In this document: in pieces, positions 16,331 to 23,819 of the stretch
Layout: the number at the start of each line of letters is the position of its first letter
How positions within the stretch are numbered: position 1 is the stretch's first letter
Source of the DNA: CALZJC01 sp041574955
GTDB taxonomy: Bacteria; Acidobacteriota; Thermoanaerobaculia; Multivoradales; JAHEKO01
Length of the DNA stretch: 26,320 bases
Assembly (NCBI GenBank): GCA_041574955.1
Contig: JBFGNS010000049.1
Span: 1 to 26,320 of the forward strand
Reading direction: 5' to 3'
Program-made: the position numbers and the translations under genes
The notes under the pieces: model-generated
Databases searched by the model: none
The model's input: only the letters and a program-made list of their open reading frames with translations
Told to the model about the DNA's origin: nothing

Positions 16331-19300
16331 GTGCCGGTAGCCGCGCGCGAGGCCCTCGCACCGTTCCACCCCCTCGTCGCGGGCTGGTTCGGGGAGCGCT
16401 ACGGCGACCCGACCGAGATCCAGGCGCGCGCCTGGCCGCGCATCGCCGCCGGCGAGCACGTCCTGGTCACCGCGCCTACCGGCAGCGGCAAGACGCTGAC
16501 GGCGTTTCTGTGGGCGCTCGACCGGCTGCTCACCGGCGCCTGGCCGGGAGGGCGGACCCGGGTGGTCTACGTCTCGCCGCTGAGGGCGCTCAACAACGAC
16601 ATCCGGCGCAACCTGCTGGCGCCGCTGGCCGAGCTGGAGGCCGCCTTCGCCGCCGGCGGCGAGCCGGCGGCGCCGGTGCGTGTCCTGACCCGCAGCGGCG
16701 ACACGCCGCCGGGCGAGCGCCAGAAGATGATCCGCCGGCCGCCGGAGATCCTGATCACCACCCCCGAGACGCTCAACATCCTGTTGACCTCGAAGGGCGG
16801 CCGGTCGATCCTGGGCGACGTCCAGGCGGTGGTGCTCGACGAGATCCACGCCGTCGCCGGCTCCAAGCGCGGCGTCCACCTGATCACCGCCGTCGACCGG
16901 CTGGTCCGGCTGTCGGGCGAGTTCCAGCGGCTGGCGCTGTCGGCCACCGTGCGGCCGCTCGAGCGGGTGGCGCGGTTCGCCGGCGGCTACCGGCTGGAGC
17001 GCGGCGCGGAAGGCAGCGAGCCGCGCTACCGGCCGCGTCCGGTGGCGGTGGTGCGCTCGGCGATGCCCAAGCGCTACGACCTCGCGGTGCGCGTGCCGCC
17101 CGACCCGGCGGCGCCCGGCCCGGCGACGCCCGAGCCGCCGCCGCTCGGCAAGGCCCAGCCGGCCGCCGCCAGCCCGTGGGAGCCGCTCAGCCGAGACATC
17201 CGCGAGCGCATCCGAGCCAACCGCTCGACCCTGGTGTTCGCCAACAGCCGCCGCACCACCGAGAAGCTGACCCGCTTCCTGAACGAGGGCGAGCCCGGCG
17301 AGCTCGCCTACTCGCACCACGGCTCGCTGTCGCGCGAGATTCGCGCGGTGGTCGAAGAGAGGCTCAAGGCCGGGCGGCTGCGCGGCATCGTGGCCACCAA
17401 CTCGCTCGAGCTGGGCATCGACATCGGGGCTCTCGACGAGGTGGTGCTGGTGCAGACGCCGCCGTCGGTGGCCTCCGCGGTGCAGCGCATCGGCCGCGCC
17501 GGGCACGGCGTCGGCGAGGTCAGCCGCGGCCGGCTCTATCCGTTCCACGAGCGCGACGTGCTGGACGCCGCGGTGGTAGCGAAGGGGGTGCTCGACGGCG
17601 ACATCGAGGAGCTGGTGCCGGTGCGCGGCGCGCTCGACGTGCTGGCCCAGGTGCTGCTGTCGATGGTGGCGGCCGAGCCGTGGCGGCTCGACGAGCTGTA
17701 CGACGCGGTGCGCACCAGCTACCCGTACCGGCGGCTCAAGCGGCGCCAGTTCGATCTGGTGATCGACATGCTCGCCGGCCGCTACGCCGACAGCCGCATC
17801 CGCGAGCTGAGGCCGCGGCTCGCCCGCGACCGGCTCGACGGCACGGTGGGCGCACGGCCGGGCACCGCGCGGCTGGTCTACCTGTCGGGCGGCACCATCC
17901 CCGACCGCGGCTACTACCAGCTGCGCCGGCTCGACTCGATGGCCAAGCTCGGCGAGCTCGACGAGGAGTTCGTCTGGGAGCGCTCGATCGGCGACAGCTT
18001 CACTCTCGGTGCCCAGAGCTGGCGGGTGCGCAAGGTGACCCACAACGACGTGCTGGTCAGCCCGGCCCGCCGTGGCGCCGCGCTGGCGCCGTTCTGGCGC
18101 GCCGAGGAGCGCAGCCGCTCGTTTCACCTGTCGGCGCGGATCGGCGAGTTGCTGGAGACCGCCGAGCGGCTGCTCGAGCTCGACGACGGTGCCCGCCAGC
18201 TGCTCGACAAGCTCTGCCGGGAGCACGCCATGGAGCCGGCCGCCGCCGAGCGGCTGCTCGAGCTGCTCGAGCGCCAGCGAGCCGAGACCGGGGCGGCGCT
18301 GCCCCACCGCCACCACCTGCTGGTCGAGCACCTGGGGCCGGCCGAGGGGCGCGCCGACCGTGAGCAGGCGATCCTCCACCTCGGCTGGGGCGGCCGCGTG
18401 CTGAGGCCGCTGGCGCTGGCCGTCAAGGCGGCCTGGCGGGCCGAGCACGGCTGGCCGCTCGAGCTCGAGCACGACAACGACGCGCTGATCGTCGCCCTGC
18501 CGCCGGGCTTCGACCCGCCGGCGGTGCTCGAGCTGGTGCGCCCGGACAACCTCGAGCGGCTGCTCGCCGGCCAGCTCGAGCAGAGCGGCTTCTTCGGCGC
18601 CCGTTTCCGCGAGGCGGCGGGCCGCGCGCTGCTGCTGCCGCGCCAGGGCTACCGCCGGCGCACGCCGCTGTGGCTCAACCGCGAGCGCTCGAAGAAGCTG
18701 CTGGCGTCGGTCGCCGGCTACGACGACTTCCCGCTGGTGGTCGAGACCTGGCGCACCTGTCTCGAGGACGAGTTCGATCTGGAGAGCCTGAAGCAGCTCC
18801 TGGCCGAGCTCGAGCGCGGTGAGATCCGGGTCACCGAGTGCCGCACGTCGGCGGCGTCGCCTTTCGCCGGCAACCTGATCTGGAAGCAGACCAACCGGCT
18901 GATGTACGAGGACGACGCGCCCGAGGAGGCGGCGGGGCTCAAGGGCGACCTGCTGCGCGAGCTGGTCTACTCGACAGAGCTCCGGCCGCGCATCCCGGCG
19001 GCGCTGCTCGACCGGTTCCAGCGCAAGCTCCACCGCACCTGGCCCGGCTACGCCCCCGACACCGCTGGCGAGCTGGTCGAGTGGGTCAAGGAACGGATCG
19101 CGATCCCGGCGGCCGAGTGGCGCGAGCTCGAGGCCGCGATCGAGCGGGACGCGCGGGGCGGCACGGGCGGCGAGGCGCCGTCGCCGGACGACCTGGTGGC
19201 CGCAGCCGGCGACCGGCTGGTGCGGCTCCAGCCCACCGCAGCGGCGAGCGGGGAGCAGGCGCGGCCCGAGATCGTCTGCGCGCTCGAGAGCCTGCCGCGC

Positions 19301-21046
19301 CTGCTCGGCGCGCTCGGTCTCGACGCCGAGACGGCGAACATCGGCTCCCTGCTGTCGCCGGGGCCGCTGCCAGCGGACAGGTTGGCGCGGCTCGAGCAGC
19401 GGCTGGGCGGGCTCGGCGACGAGGAGTCGGGCGCCGGCCGAGGGGACGACGATCCGCTCGCCGCCCTGGCCGGCGAGTGGCTGCGCTTCTACGGCCCGCT
19501 GCCCGGGCGCCGCCTGGCGGAGACCTTCGGGCTCGACGGCGAGCGGCTGCGCGACCTGCTCGAGACCCTGACCGCCGACGGCACGGTGGTGGTCGACCAG
19601 TTCCGCGACGCCGCCCTCCCCGACGAAGATGAGGCGCCGCTCGAGCTGTGCGACGCCGAGAACCTGGAGCGGCTGCTGCGGCTCATGCGCGCCGCCGCCC
19701 GCCCCGAGTTCCGGCCGCTGCCGCTCGAGCGGCTGCCCCAGTTCCTGGCCGCCTGGCAGGGGCTCACCTCGGCCGCCGGCAGCGTCGAGGGGCTGCAGGG
19801 GTCGCTCGAGCGGCTGTTCGGCTACCCGGCGCCGGCGCGGCTGTGGGAGAGCGACCTGCTGCCGGCGCGGCTCGACCCGTACTACCCGAGCTGGCTCGAC
19901 GGCCTGCTCGTGGAGTCGGACCTCGTCTGGTGGGGCTGCGGCAAGGAGAGGGTCACCTTCGCTTTCCCCGACGACCTCGAGCTGCTGCGCAGCGAGACGC
20001 CGGCGGCCGCGGCCGGCGACGACGCCGGCGGAGCGCCGCCGGCCACCGACCCGAGCGCGGGAGCCGCGGCGCCTGACGAGCCGGCCGGGGCCGCCGATGC
20101 GCTGTTTCCCGACCCGCGCGGCCGCTACGGGCTCGAGGAGCTGGCTCGCCACACCGGTCTGCCTTCGGCTGAGGTGAGCGACCGGCTGTGGCGTCTGGCC
20201 TGGCAGGGCCGGGTCACCAACACCGCCTTCGCCGCCGTGCGCCAGGGCATCTTGAACCGCTTCCGGCCGGTCGAGCCGGAGGCCGAGCGGTGGCTCCCCG
20301 AGCGCCGGCGCCGGCCGCCCCGGCCGGCCCGGCGCCACCGTTTCGAGCGCTGGCGCTCGAGCCGGCCGTTCGCCGGCGACTGGTACCGGCTGGACGACGG
20401 CGACGAGGGAGAGCCGCGCGATGCCCTGGACCGCGAGGAGCTCAACAAGGACCGGGTGCGGCTGCTCGTCCACCGCTACGGCGTGCTGTTCCGCGAGCTG
20501 CTCGAGCGCGAGCTGCCGGCGATGCGGTGGGGGCGGCTGTTCCGCTCGCTACGCCTGATGGAGCTGTCCGGCGAGCTGCTCGCCGGCCAGTTCTTCGACG
20601 GCGTCCCCGGCCTGCAGTTCGCCTCGCCGGCCGCCTTCCGCCGACTCGAGGAGGGCCTCCCCGACGACGCCGTGGTCTGGATGAGCGCCGCCGACCCGGC
20701 CTCGCCGGCCGGCCTCGGCCTCGACCAGCTACGCGGCGTCTACCCGGCGCGCCTGCCGTCGAGTCACCTGGTCTTCCACGGCCGCCGGCTGGTCGCCGCC
20801 TCCCGCCGCCACGCCACCGCGCTCGAGCTCCACGTCGAAGCCGGCCATCCGCTGCTGGCCGACTACCTTGGCTTCCTCGGCCACCTGCTGTCGCGCGAGT
20901 TCGCCCCCCGCCGCGGCCTCACAGTCGAGACCATCAACGGCGAGCCCGCCGCCGAGAGCCCCTACGCCCCCCGCCTGGCCGAGCTGTTCGAGGCCAGCCG
21001 CGAGGGCCCGGTGCTCAAGCTGCGCCGTAGCTACAGTCGAGGCTGA
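16331..21046 (+). CDS. lhr: Large ATP-dependent helicase Lhr
   Basis: 1571 residues, matching full-length Lhr (E. coli about 1538), a superfamily 2 3'-5' translocating helicase linked to DNA repair. The Lhr core has Walker A APTGSGKT (K54), DEIH (D170-H173), motif III LSAT (S204-T206), motif IV TLVFANSRRTTE, motif V VATNSLELGIDIG and motif VI QRIGRAGHG, followed by the winged-helix and beta-sheet domains of the core. A Pro/Ala-rich insert (around 255-280) separates the RecA lobes. The C-terminal half corresponds to the Lhr-CTD, which contains tandem winged helices related to AlkZ/YcaQ glycosylases; in E. coli it was reported as a uracil-DNA glycosylase. An Ala/Pro/Asp-rich linker at about 1223-1257 divides the CTD (ends about LEARG..., resumes GRYGLEELARHTG). 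The start GTG fits the family N-terminus (LAPFHPLVAGWF). Divergent from the phasin-like gene. Confidence 0.95.
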   Translation: MPVAAREALAPFHPLVAGWFGERYGDPTEIQARAWPRIAAGEHVLVTAPTGSGKTLTAFLWALDRLLTGAWPGGRTRVVYVSPLRALNNDIRRNLLAPLAELEAAFAAGGEPAAPVRVLTRSGDTPPGERQKMIRRPPEILITTPETLNILLTSKGGRSILGDVQAVVLDEIHAVAGSKRGVHLITAVDRLVRLSGEFQRLALSATVRPLERVARFAGGYRLERGAEGSEPRYRPRPVAVVRSAMPKRYDLAVRVPPDPAAPGPATPEPPPLGKAQPAAASPWEPLSRDIRERIRANRSTLVFANSRRTTEKLTRFLNEGEPGELAYSHHGSLSREIRAVVEERLKAGRLRGIVATNSLELGIDIGALDEVVLVQTPPSVASAVQRIGRAGHGVGEVSRGRLYPFHERDVLDAAVVAKGVLDGDIEELVPVRGALDVLAQVLLSMVAAEPWRLDELYDAVRTSYPYRRLKRRQFDLVIDMLAGRYADSRIRELRPRLARDRLDGTVGARPGTARLVYLSGGTIPDRGYYQLRRLDSMAKLGELDEEFVWERSIGDSFTLGAQSWRVRKVTHNDVLVSPARRGAALAPFWRAEERSRSFHLSARIGELLETAERLLELDDGARQLLDKLCREHAMEPAAAERLLELLERQRAETGAALPHRHHLLVEHLGPAEGRADREQAILHLGWGGRVLRPLALAVKAAWRAEHGWPLELEHDNDALIVALPPGFDPPAVLELVRPDNLERLLAGQLEQSGFFGARFREAAGRALLLPRQGYRRRTPLWLNRERSKKLLASVAGYDDFPLVVETWRTCLEDEFDLESLKQLLAELERGEIRVTECRTSAASPFAGNLIWKQTNRLMYEDDAPEEAAGLKGDLLRELVYSTELRPRIPAALLDRFQRKLHRTWPGYAPDTAGELVEWVKERIAIPAAEWRELEAAIERDARGGTGGEAPSPDDLVAAAGDRLVRLQPTAAASGEQARPEIVCALESLPRLLGALGLDAETANIGSLLSPGPLPADRLARLEQRLGGLGDEESGAGRGDDDPLAALAGEWLRFYGPLPGRRLAETFGLDGERLRDLLETLTADGTVVVDQFRDAALPDEDEAPLELCDAENLERLLRLMRAAARPEFRPLPLERLPQFLAAWQGLTSAAGSVEGLQGSLERLFGYPAPARLWESDLLPARLDPYYPSWLDGLLVESDLVWWGCGKERVTFAFPDDLELLRSETPAAAAGDDAGGAPPATDPSAGAAAPDEPAGAADALFPDPRGRYGLEELARHTGLPSAEVSDRLWRLAWQGRVTNTAFAAVRQGILNRFRPVEPEAERWLPERRRRPPRPARRHRFERWRSSRPFAGDWYRLDDGDEGEPRDALDREELNKDRVRLLVHRYGVLFRELLERELPAMRWGRLFRSLRLMELSGELLAGQFFDGVPGLQFASPAAFRRLEEGLPDDAVVWMSAADPASPAGLGLDQLRGVYPARLPSSHLVFHGRRLVAASRRHATALELHVEAGHPLLADYLGFLGHLLSREFAPRRGLTVETINGEPAAESPYAPRLAELFEASREGPVLKLRRSYSRG

Positions 21047-21167
21047 ACGAGAGGGCGGGTTCGAATACCGTACGCTCTGCCGTCCGCGCAAAGCGTCGCC
21101 GACCCGCGGCGAGTCGCCGGCGTTACGGCTGGGACATCGCGGCACCGGGTTGGCGGCGGGGCTTGGT

Positions 21168-21173
21168 TACAGT
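21168..21173 (+). promoter_or_regulatory. Possible -10 element (TACAGT) for the YwiC-like gene
   Basis: TACAGT fits the TANANT form seen before other genes here and ends 9 bases before the ATG at 21183, which would put the transcript start 0-3 bases from that ATG. No -35 at proper spacing. The rest of the 136-base gap after lhr shows nothing else. Confidence 0.3.
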
Positions 21174-21182
21174 ACCTCCCCG

Positions 21183-21830
21183 ATGGCTGGAGGGATGCGC
21201 ACCGTGGGTCGAATGCGGCGCCGCCTGGTGCCGGGCCGGATTCCGGACCCGCTGCGAGCCCACGGCGCCTGGGTCTATCTGATCGTCTCCATCCTGGCCG
21301 GCGCGCTCACGGGTGAGCCGCGGGGCTTCCCAGCGGCGCTGCTCGCCGGCGGCGGCTTTGTCGGCGTGTTCGTGCTCGCCGGCTCGCTGGCGATCGCCAG
21401 TCGGCCAGCCGCCCGGGCGAGATTGGCGCTCGGCCTGGTGCTGGCCGTGGGGGCGCCACTCCTCGCGGCTGGCCTGGGCGCCGACCGCTCGGTTCTCCTG
21501 GTCGCCCTGGCCACCGGCCCGCCCGCCCTCGCCGCGGCCTGGTTCGCGAGCAGGAGAGGGTTCCTCTCGCCGGGCGCCCTGGCCTTCGGGGTGACCGCGC
21601 TGGTCGTCTCCGCGCCGGCGGCGGCAAGCGCCGGGGGAGCGTCGCCGCGTCGCGCGCTCCTGATCCTGGCGGCCCTGGCGCCGCTCTTCTTCTGGCGCAC
21701 CTGGAGGTTGGCCCGCACTCTCGGCCGGGAATGGACGAGGGAGCGCTTCGTGCGGCGCGGTCTGTTCGAGTCGGCTATCGCGGTGGCGTGGGCGGCAGTG
21801 GCGGTGGCGGTCACCCGGATGCTCGGCTAG
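21183..21830 (+). CDS. Multi-pass membrane protein, YwiC-like
   Basis: 215 residues from ATG 21183 with about six transmembrane segments. After a basic N-terminus (MRRRLVPGRIPDPL) the segment RAHGAWVYLIVSILAGALTG resembles the HGAW signature near the N-terminus of YwiC-like proteins, whose function is unknown. Further hydrophobic helices follow (about 55-75, 85-100, 105-122, 135-150, 155-172, 195-212), with Arg/Lys-rich loops and an aromatic LFFWRTWRLARTLGREW loop. A later GTG at 21204 has GGAGGG about 10 bases upstream and is an equally possible start (208 residues). It stands alone between lhr and the CapA-like gene. Being a real membrane protein is well supported; the family name is tentative. 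Confidence 0.7.
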   Translation: MAGGMRTVGRMRRRLVPGRIPDPLRAHGAWVYLIVSILAGALTGEPRGFPAALLAGGGFVGVFVLAGSLAIASRPAARARLALGLVLAVGAPLLAAGLGADRSVLLVALATGPPALAAAWFASRRGFLSPGALAFGVTALVVSAPAAASAGGASPRRALLILAALAPLFFWRTWRLARTLGREWTRERFVRRGLFESAIAVAWAAVAVAVTRMLG

Positions 21831-21966
21831 GACAGCGCCGGCTCCAGCCACCTGCGGCTCCCTCCGCGAGTCAATACCTGCCTCACCCCCACCGGACTCC
21901 GCTCCGCGCCGAGGCTGCTAGCGTCGGTGCTGCGGAGGCCTGGGTGGCCGCTGGAGCCGAGCGCCG

Positions 21967-23184
21967 ATGGATCGAAGGGACTTCCTATCGCGGGCGGGCA
22001 CGGCCCTCGGACTGCTGGCGATGCCGGGGATGAGGATGGGATCGCTCGCGGCCGGCAAGCCGGGCGGAGGACGTGGGGTCAAGGTCTTCCTGGCCGGCGA
22101 CGTGATGACCGGCCGCGGCATCGACCAGGTGCTCGAGCGGCCGAGCCGGCCGGAGCTCCACGAGCCGTACGTGCGGGACGCCCGGCGCTACGTCGAGCTG
22201 GCCGAGCGGGCCAGCGGGGCGATCCCGAGGCCGGTCGCGCCGGCCTACGTCTGGGGCGACGCGCTGGCGGCGCTCGAGCGGGCCGCGCCCGATCTGCGGG
22301 TCGTCAACCTCGAGACCGCGGTTACGACCAGCGGCGAGGCGTGGCCGCGCAAGGGCATTCACTACCGGATGCACCCGGCCAACGTTGGCTGTCTGACCGC
22401 CGCCGGCCTCGAATGCTGCACGTTGTCCAACAACCATGTCCTCGACTGGGGGTACGCCGGGCTGAAGGAGACCGTGGCCAGCCTGCGAGCTGCCGGCTTG
22501 CGCACCGCCGGGGCGGGCGGCAACGCCGCGCTCGCCGCATCGCCGGCGGCGCTCGAGCTGGCGGACGGCGGGCGGGCGCTGGTGTTCGCGGTCGGCTCGA
22601 CGACCAGCGGCATCCCCCGCGCCTGGGCCGCGGGCGAGGAGCGGGCCGGCGTCGCTCTCCTGCCCGATCTGTCCGCCGCCACGGCCGAGCGGCTGGCGGC
22701 GCGGATCGCGGCGGCGCGGCGCCCTGGCGACCTGGTGGTGGTCTCGATCCACTGGGGGCCGAACTGGGGCTACGCCATCTCGGCCGAGCACCGGCGGTTC
22801 GCGCATCGCCTGATCGAGGCGGAGGGGGCGGACGTCGTTCACGGCCACTCGTCGCACCACCCGATGGCGATCGAGGTCTACCGGCAGCGGTTGATCCTGT
22901 ACGGCGCCGGCGATTTGGTGAACGACTACGAGGGAATCGGGGGCCGCGAGGAGTACCGGCCGGAGCTGGCCCTGGGCTACTTCGCATCGCTAGAGGCCGG
23001 CAGCGGCCGGCTCTTGGAGCTGACGATGGCGCCGTTCCGCCTGCGCAGGTTCCGGCTCGAGCGGGCGGCGCCGGAGGCTGCCCGTTGGCTCGCCGACACC
23101 CTGACCCGCGAGGGCACCGTCTGCGGCAGCCGGGTCGAGCTTTGCGACGACGGAGAGCTGGCTCTGCGCTGGGAACAGCGGTGA
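21967..23184 (+). CDS. Tat-exported CapA/PgsA-type metallophosphatase
   Basis: 405 residues. The N-terminus has a twin-arginine signal (RRDFLSRAG at 3-11, then a hydrophobic stretch to about 30), so the folded enzyme is probably exported. The rest is the CapA-type calcineurin-like metallophosphatase domain. Likely metal ligands are D45 (LAGDVM), N114-L-E116, N155-N-H157 (LSNNHVLDWG), H262 (SIHWG) and H292-G-H294 (VHGHSSHHP). CapA/PgsA proteins take part in poly-gamma-glutamate capsule production, but many family members lie outside such operons, and no capB, capC or ligase gene is nearby. It could instead act on another periplasmic phosphoester or surface polymer. ATG start; TGGAG about 9-13 bases upstream. 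The 136-base gap before it shows no clear promoter. Confidence 0.9.
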   Translation: MDRRDFLSRAGTALGLLAMPGMRMGSLAAGKPGGGRGVKVFLAGDVMTGRGIDQVLERPSRPELHEPYVRDARRYVELAERASGAIPRPVAPAYVWGDALAALERAAPDLRVVNLETAVTTSGEAWPRKGIHYRMHPANVGCLTAAGLECCTLSNNHVLDWGYAGLKETVASLRAAGLRTAGAGGNAALAASPAALELADGGRALVFAVGSTTSGIPRAWAAGEERAGVALLPDLSAATAERLAARIAAARRPGDLVVVSIHWGPNWGYAISAEHRRFAHRLIEAEGADVVHGHSSHHPMAIEVYRQRLILYGAGDLVNDYEGIGGREEYRPELALGYFASLEAGSGRLLELTMAPFRLRRFRLERAAPEAARWLADTLTREGTVCGSRVELCDDGELALRWEQR

Positions 23185-23268
23185 CAGAAGGCTCGACCGA
23201 GGCGGCGAGCTGCTACCCGGGACGGAGCTCCGGGTCGCTGTCGCTGCTGCTTGCGCCCCGAATTCGTC

Positions 23269-23274
23269 TAGACT
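23269..23274 (+). promoter_or_regulatory. Candidate leaderless -10 element (TAGACT) for the DUF1801 gene
   Basis: TAGACT (4 of 6 to TATAAT) ends 6 bases before the ATG at 23281. The intervening CGGTTC holds no Shine-Dalgarno. Same geometry as before ruvB, the SDR and lhr. Confidence 0.5.
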
Positions 23275-23280
23275 CGGTTC

Positions 23281-23688
23281 ATGTACGGACACTCCAAAGC
23301 CAAGACACCCGAGGAGTACATCGCCGAGGTGGACGAGGCTCGTCGCCCCGACTTCCAGCAACTGCACGAGCTGATCCGGGAGACGGTGCCGGAGCTCGAG
23401 CCGACGATGGAGTTCGGCATGCTGGGCTACGGCAAGTTCCACTACAAGTACGCCAGCGGCCGCGAGGGCGACTGGATGAAGGTGGGTCTGGCCGCCAACA
23501 AGCGCTACATCTCGCTCTACTGCTGCGCCACCGACGGCGACGGCTACGTCGCCGACAAGTTTCGCGACCGGCTGCCCAAGGCCAACATCGGCAAGAGCTG
23601 CGTGCGGTTCAAGCGGCTGGCCGACCTCGACGAGAAGGCGCTGCGCGAGCTGCTGCGCGCCACCGCCGCCGGCACCTACGGCGTCTAG
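23281..23688 (+). CDS. DUF1801 (YdhG-like) small cytosolic protein
   Basis: 135 residues. The order of motifs, TPEEYIAEVDEARRPDFQQL, then ETVPELEPTMEFGMLGYGKF, then VGLAANKRYISLYCC, and finally a GKSCVRFKRLADLDEKAL segment matches the DUF1801 fold (a small alpha/beta domain shared with YdhG and related to the CyaY/frataxin-like group). Molecular function is not established. ATG start with an apparent leaderless promoter, 96 bases after the CapA-like gene. No signal peptide or membrane segment. Probably its own transcription unit. Confidence 0.88.
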   Translation: MYGHSKAKTPEEYIAEVDEARRPDFQQLHELIRETVPELEPTMEFGMLGYGKFHYKYASGREGDWMKVGLAANKRYISLYCCATDGDGYVADKFRDRLPKANIGKSCVRFKRLADLDEKALRELLRATAAGTYGV

Positions 23689-23762
23689 CGCGGTTTCGCC
23701 CCACCGCCGCCGACGGGCCCCGTTTCTCGGCCGACGCCTCCCGCTGGTAGCGGGACCGCCGT

Positions 23763-23792
23763 TTGACGAACGGCGGGCGGCTCCTGCACAAT
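23763..23792 (+). promoter_or_regulatory. Promoter of the TonB-dependent receptor gene
   Basis: TTGACG (23763-23768, 5 of 6 to the -35 consensus) and CACAAT (23787-23792, 4 of 6 to the -10) are 18 bases apart. This is the best sigma-70-like promoter in the window. The predicted start, about 23799, falls in the middle of the inverted repeat that follows directly. Confidence 0.6.
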
Positions 23793-23809
23793 CTAGGCCC
23801 TAAGCCTAG
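23793..23809 (+). promoter_or_regulatory. Operator-like inverted repeat over the receptor's transcription start
   Basis: CTAGGC (23793-23798) and GCCTAG (23804-23809) form a perfect inverted repeat with a 5-base spacer (CCTAA). It abuts the -10 element, covers the predicted start, and its right arm shares two bases with the AGGAGG Shine-Dalgarno (23808-23813). It could be a repressor site, or a small hairpin if transcription starts further upstream. The regulator is unknown. Confidence 0.55.
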
Positions 23810-23813
23810 GAGG
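23808..23813 (+). promoter_or_regulatory. Shine-Dalgarno AGGAGG of the receptor gene
   Basis: Perfect AGGAGG with 6-base spacing to the ATG at 23820. It fixes that start over earlier in-frame codons and is partly inside the inverted repeat. Confidence 0.8.
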
Positions 23814-23819
23814 TGTGAC

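Noticed and set aside
16238..20473. More than 4 kb of open reading frame on the minus strand, continuous with the phasin-like gene and opposite lhr.
   Set aside because: Its translation is rich in Arg, Gln, Val, Leu and Ala without domain logic. It is the mirror of strong GC bias at third codon positions in lhr. The real gene starts at the ATG 16237 with a nearby GGAG.
21055..21072. GGGTTCGAATACC looks like a tRNA T-arm.
   Set aside because: The flanking bases pair poorly, no CCA end, anticodon arm or D-arm lies upstream, and the region just before is the coding end of lhr.
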